Below, one piece after another: positions 62,659 to 64,000 of a stretch of DNA of 64,000 nt. Below the pieces are notes generated by a model. That model had not been told where the DNA came from, made no database searches, and saw nothing but the letters and a program-made list of their open reading frames with translations. A program made the position numbers and the translations under genes. The stretch comes from AC-38 sp033856025 (GTDB lineage Bacteria; Actinomycetota; Thermoleophilia; Solirubrobacterales; Solirubrobacteraceae): NCBI GenBank assembly GCA_033856025.1, contig JAWVFQ010000036.1:11734-75733 (forward strand), read 5' to 3'. The first letter of the stretch is position 1; every line of letters starts with the position of its first letter.

Positions 62659-64000
62659 ATGACGGAGGGGCGGGGGCCTGTGGCACAGACGTACGGAGTT
62701 TCTCAGAAGGGGGTCGCGACGCCGACGGTCGGCGAAACCGAGACACGTCCGCTCGAGACGATCGGGCGGGCCGGCGTCGAGCCCGTCACCTCACTGGCGC
62801 CCAAGCCGCCGTCGTGGCGCGACTCGCGACTGCGCCGGCTGCTCGCCCTGGCCGACGCGTCCGCGATCGTCCTGTGCTGGACCGTCGCCGTGCTCGGGGT
62901 CCCGCTCGACGCGCCGCTGACGTCCAAGGCCTTCCTGGTGGGGATCCTGCCGGCGTGGATCCTGCTCAACAAGCTCCTGGGCCTCTACGACCGCGACGCC
63001 AACGTCATCCGCAAGTCGACGCTGGACGAGCTGCCGCGCATCGCGCACTCGATCGTGCTCGGCTCGTCGATGCTCTTCCTGCTCGCCCCGCTGATCCCCG
63101 GCGTGGAGGTCAGCCGGGCGCGGACGCTCGTGTTCGTGTGCATCGCCCTCGTGGTCACACCGAGCCTGCGGACCGGCGTCCGGGCGGTGTTCTCGCGCAA
63201 CAGCGAGCGCGAGCGCTGCCTCATCGTCGGCTCGGGGAAGGTGGCGCGCCTGCTCGCGCGCAAGCTGTCCCAGCACCCGGAGTACCGCGTGAGCCTCGTG
63301 GGCTTCGTGGACGAGGCCAGCGTCCACCTCGAGCCCCAGGCCGGCGACCCCGCGCACGTCGGCGACCTCGACGACTTCGAGGAGCTGTGCCACAAACTCG
63401 ACGTCGAACGCGTGATCATCGCCTTCTCGGCCGCTCCGCACGAGGACCTGCTGCGCGTGGTGCGCCTGGCCAAGCAGCTCAACCTCAAGGTCACCGTGGT
63501 CCCGCGCCTGTTCGAGGGCATCGGCGACGCGGTGGAGATCGAGCAGGTCGAGGGCGTGACGCTGCTGGGGCTGCGCGGGCTCGGGCGCACGAAGTCGTCG
63601 CTGTTCCTCAAGCGCTCGCTCGACGTGGTCGTCGCGGCCGGCTCGCTGCTGGTCCTGTCCCCCGTGCTCGCGATGGTCGCGCTCGCGGTGAAATCGACGT
63701 CGCCCGGGCCCGTCATGTTCCGCCAGCGGCGGATCGGACACGGGGACGGCCCGTTCACGATGCTCAAGTTCCGCACCATGCGCGACGGGGCGGACGAGCT
63801 CAAGGACGAGCTGCGCCACCTCAACGAGGCCGAGGGGCCGATGTTCAAGATCGCCGAGGACCCCCGGCTCACGCCGGTCGGCGGCTTCCTGCGCCGCTAC
63901 TCGCTGGACGAGCTGCCGCAGCTGTGGAACGTGCTGCGCGGCGAGATGAGCCTGGTGGGCCCGCGGCCGCTCGTCCCCGATGAGGCCGAGCAGGTGCTGG
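62659..64000 (+). CDS. Polyprenyl-phosphate sugar phosphotransferase (WbaP/WcaJ-like), 3' end beyond the window
   Basis: At least 447 residues lie in the window. An N-terminal membrane part (LALADASAIVLCWTVAVLG, AFLVGILPAWILLNKLLGLY, LGSSMLFLLAPLIPG) is followed by a CoA-binding-like domain (RCLIVGSGKVARLLARKL). Then comes the sugar-transferase domain: RSLDVVVAAGSLLVLSPVLA, the KFRTMRDGADE motif and GEMSLVGPRPLVPDE. It starts a lipid-linked repeat unit by moving a sugar-1-phosphate to undecaprenyl phosphate. ATG 62659 is chosen; GTG 62680, which has the better Shine-Dalgarno GGAGGGG, is equally possible. Confidence 0.92.
   Translation, partial: MTEGRGPVAQTYGVSQKGVATPTVGETETRPLETIGRAGVEPVTSLAPKPPSWRDSRLRRLLALADASAIVLCWTVAVLGVPLDAPLTSKAFLVGILPAWILLNKLLGLYDRDANVIRKSTLDELPRIAHSIVLGSSMLFLLAPLIPGVEVSRARTLVFVCIALVVTPSLRTGVRAVFSRNSERERCLIVGSGKVARLLARKLSQHPEYRVSLVGFVDEASVHLEPQAGDPAHVGDLDDFEELCHKLDVERVIIAFSAAPHEDLLRVVRLAKQLNLKVTVVPRLFEGIGDAVEIEQVEGVTLLGLRGLGRTKSSLFLKRSLDVVVAAGSLLVLSPVLAMVALAVKSTSPGPVMFRQRRIGHGDGPFTMLKFRTMRDGADELKDELRHLNEAEGPMFKIAEDPRLTPVGGFLRRYSLDELPQLWNVLRGEMSLVGPRPLVPDEAEQVL

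Overview
The window is very GC-rich (roughly three quarters G+C by eye), densely packed and free of mobile elements. Gene content points to an actinomycetote, most likely of the Thermoleophilia/Solirubrobacterales type. The evidence is an actinobacterial integration host factor (mihF) followed by gmk, rpoZ and coaBC, an actinobacterial-style pyr operon led by pyrR, ruvCAB near a fused secDF, recJ and rsh, and very frequent GTG starts with 4-nt start/stop overlaps. The class assignment is an inference; the phylum is firm.

Layout. 1-400: 5' end of rimP with its leader hairpin, divergent from a small YbjN-like gene. 836-8004 (minus strand): mihF-gmk-rpoZ-coaBC-moxR-DUF58-tgpA-TPR, housekeeping genes running into a MoxR/DUF58/transglutaminase module. 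8148-17398 (minus): pyrR-pyrB-pyrC-isochorismatase-carA-carB-pyrK-pyrD, de novo pyrimidine synthesis to orotate, with a PyrR-binding leader before pyrR. 17462-18901: RNase Z and a small phosphodiesterase. 18938-19010: tRNA-Arg(CCG), next to what looks like a decayed gene. 19121-23089: small proteins and glycosyltransferases. 23116-24839: a SAM-I riboswitch, a threonine-synthase-family PLP enzyme and a CysO/MoaD-like sulfur carrier, the most interesting unit in the window. 24904-33492: corA, glycosyltransferases, methyltransferases, a diacylglycerol-kinase-family lipid kinase and two tandem polytopic GT-C-like proteins. 33522-44447 (minus): ruvC-ruvA-ruvB-[zinc ribbon/PAS]-secDF-[small membrane protein]-recJ-rsh. 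44549-45739: a GGDEF/HD-GYP signalling protein. 45736-64000: a surface-polysaccharide region with GT-C-like membrane proteins, a DPM1-like GT2, several class I methyltransferases, phosphomannomutase, a Wzx-type flippase, GT4 enzymes and the start of a polyprenyl-phosphate sugar transferase, interspersed with yebC, an MBL hydrolase and an RpiB-type isomerase.

How the genes work together. The pyr genes form one translationally coupled unit sensed by PyrR. The riboswitch unit suggests that the threonine-synthase homologue and the sulfur carrier make homocysteine (methionine) rather than, or in addition to, threonine, because SAM shuts them off. The last 35 kb supplies activated sugars, lipid-linked carriers, transferases and a flippase for an envelope glycan. 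Convergent genes often share their stop codons (CTAG), which shows how compact the genome is. No gap longer than 300 bases lacks a gene; the largest are 38477-38649, 24840-24903 together with the riboswitch leader, and 8005-8147.
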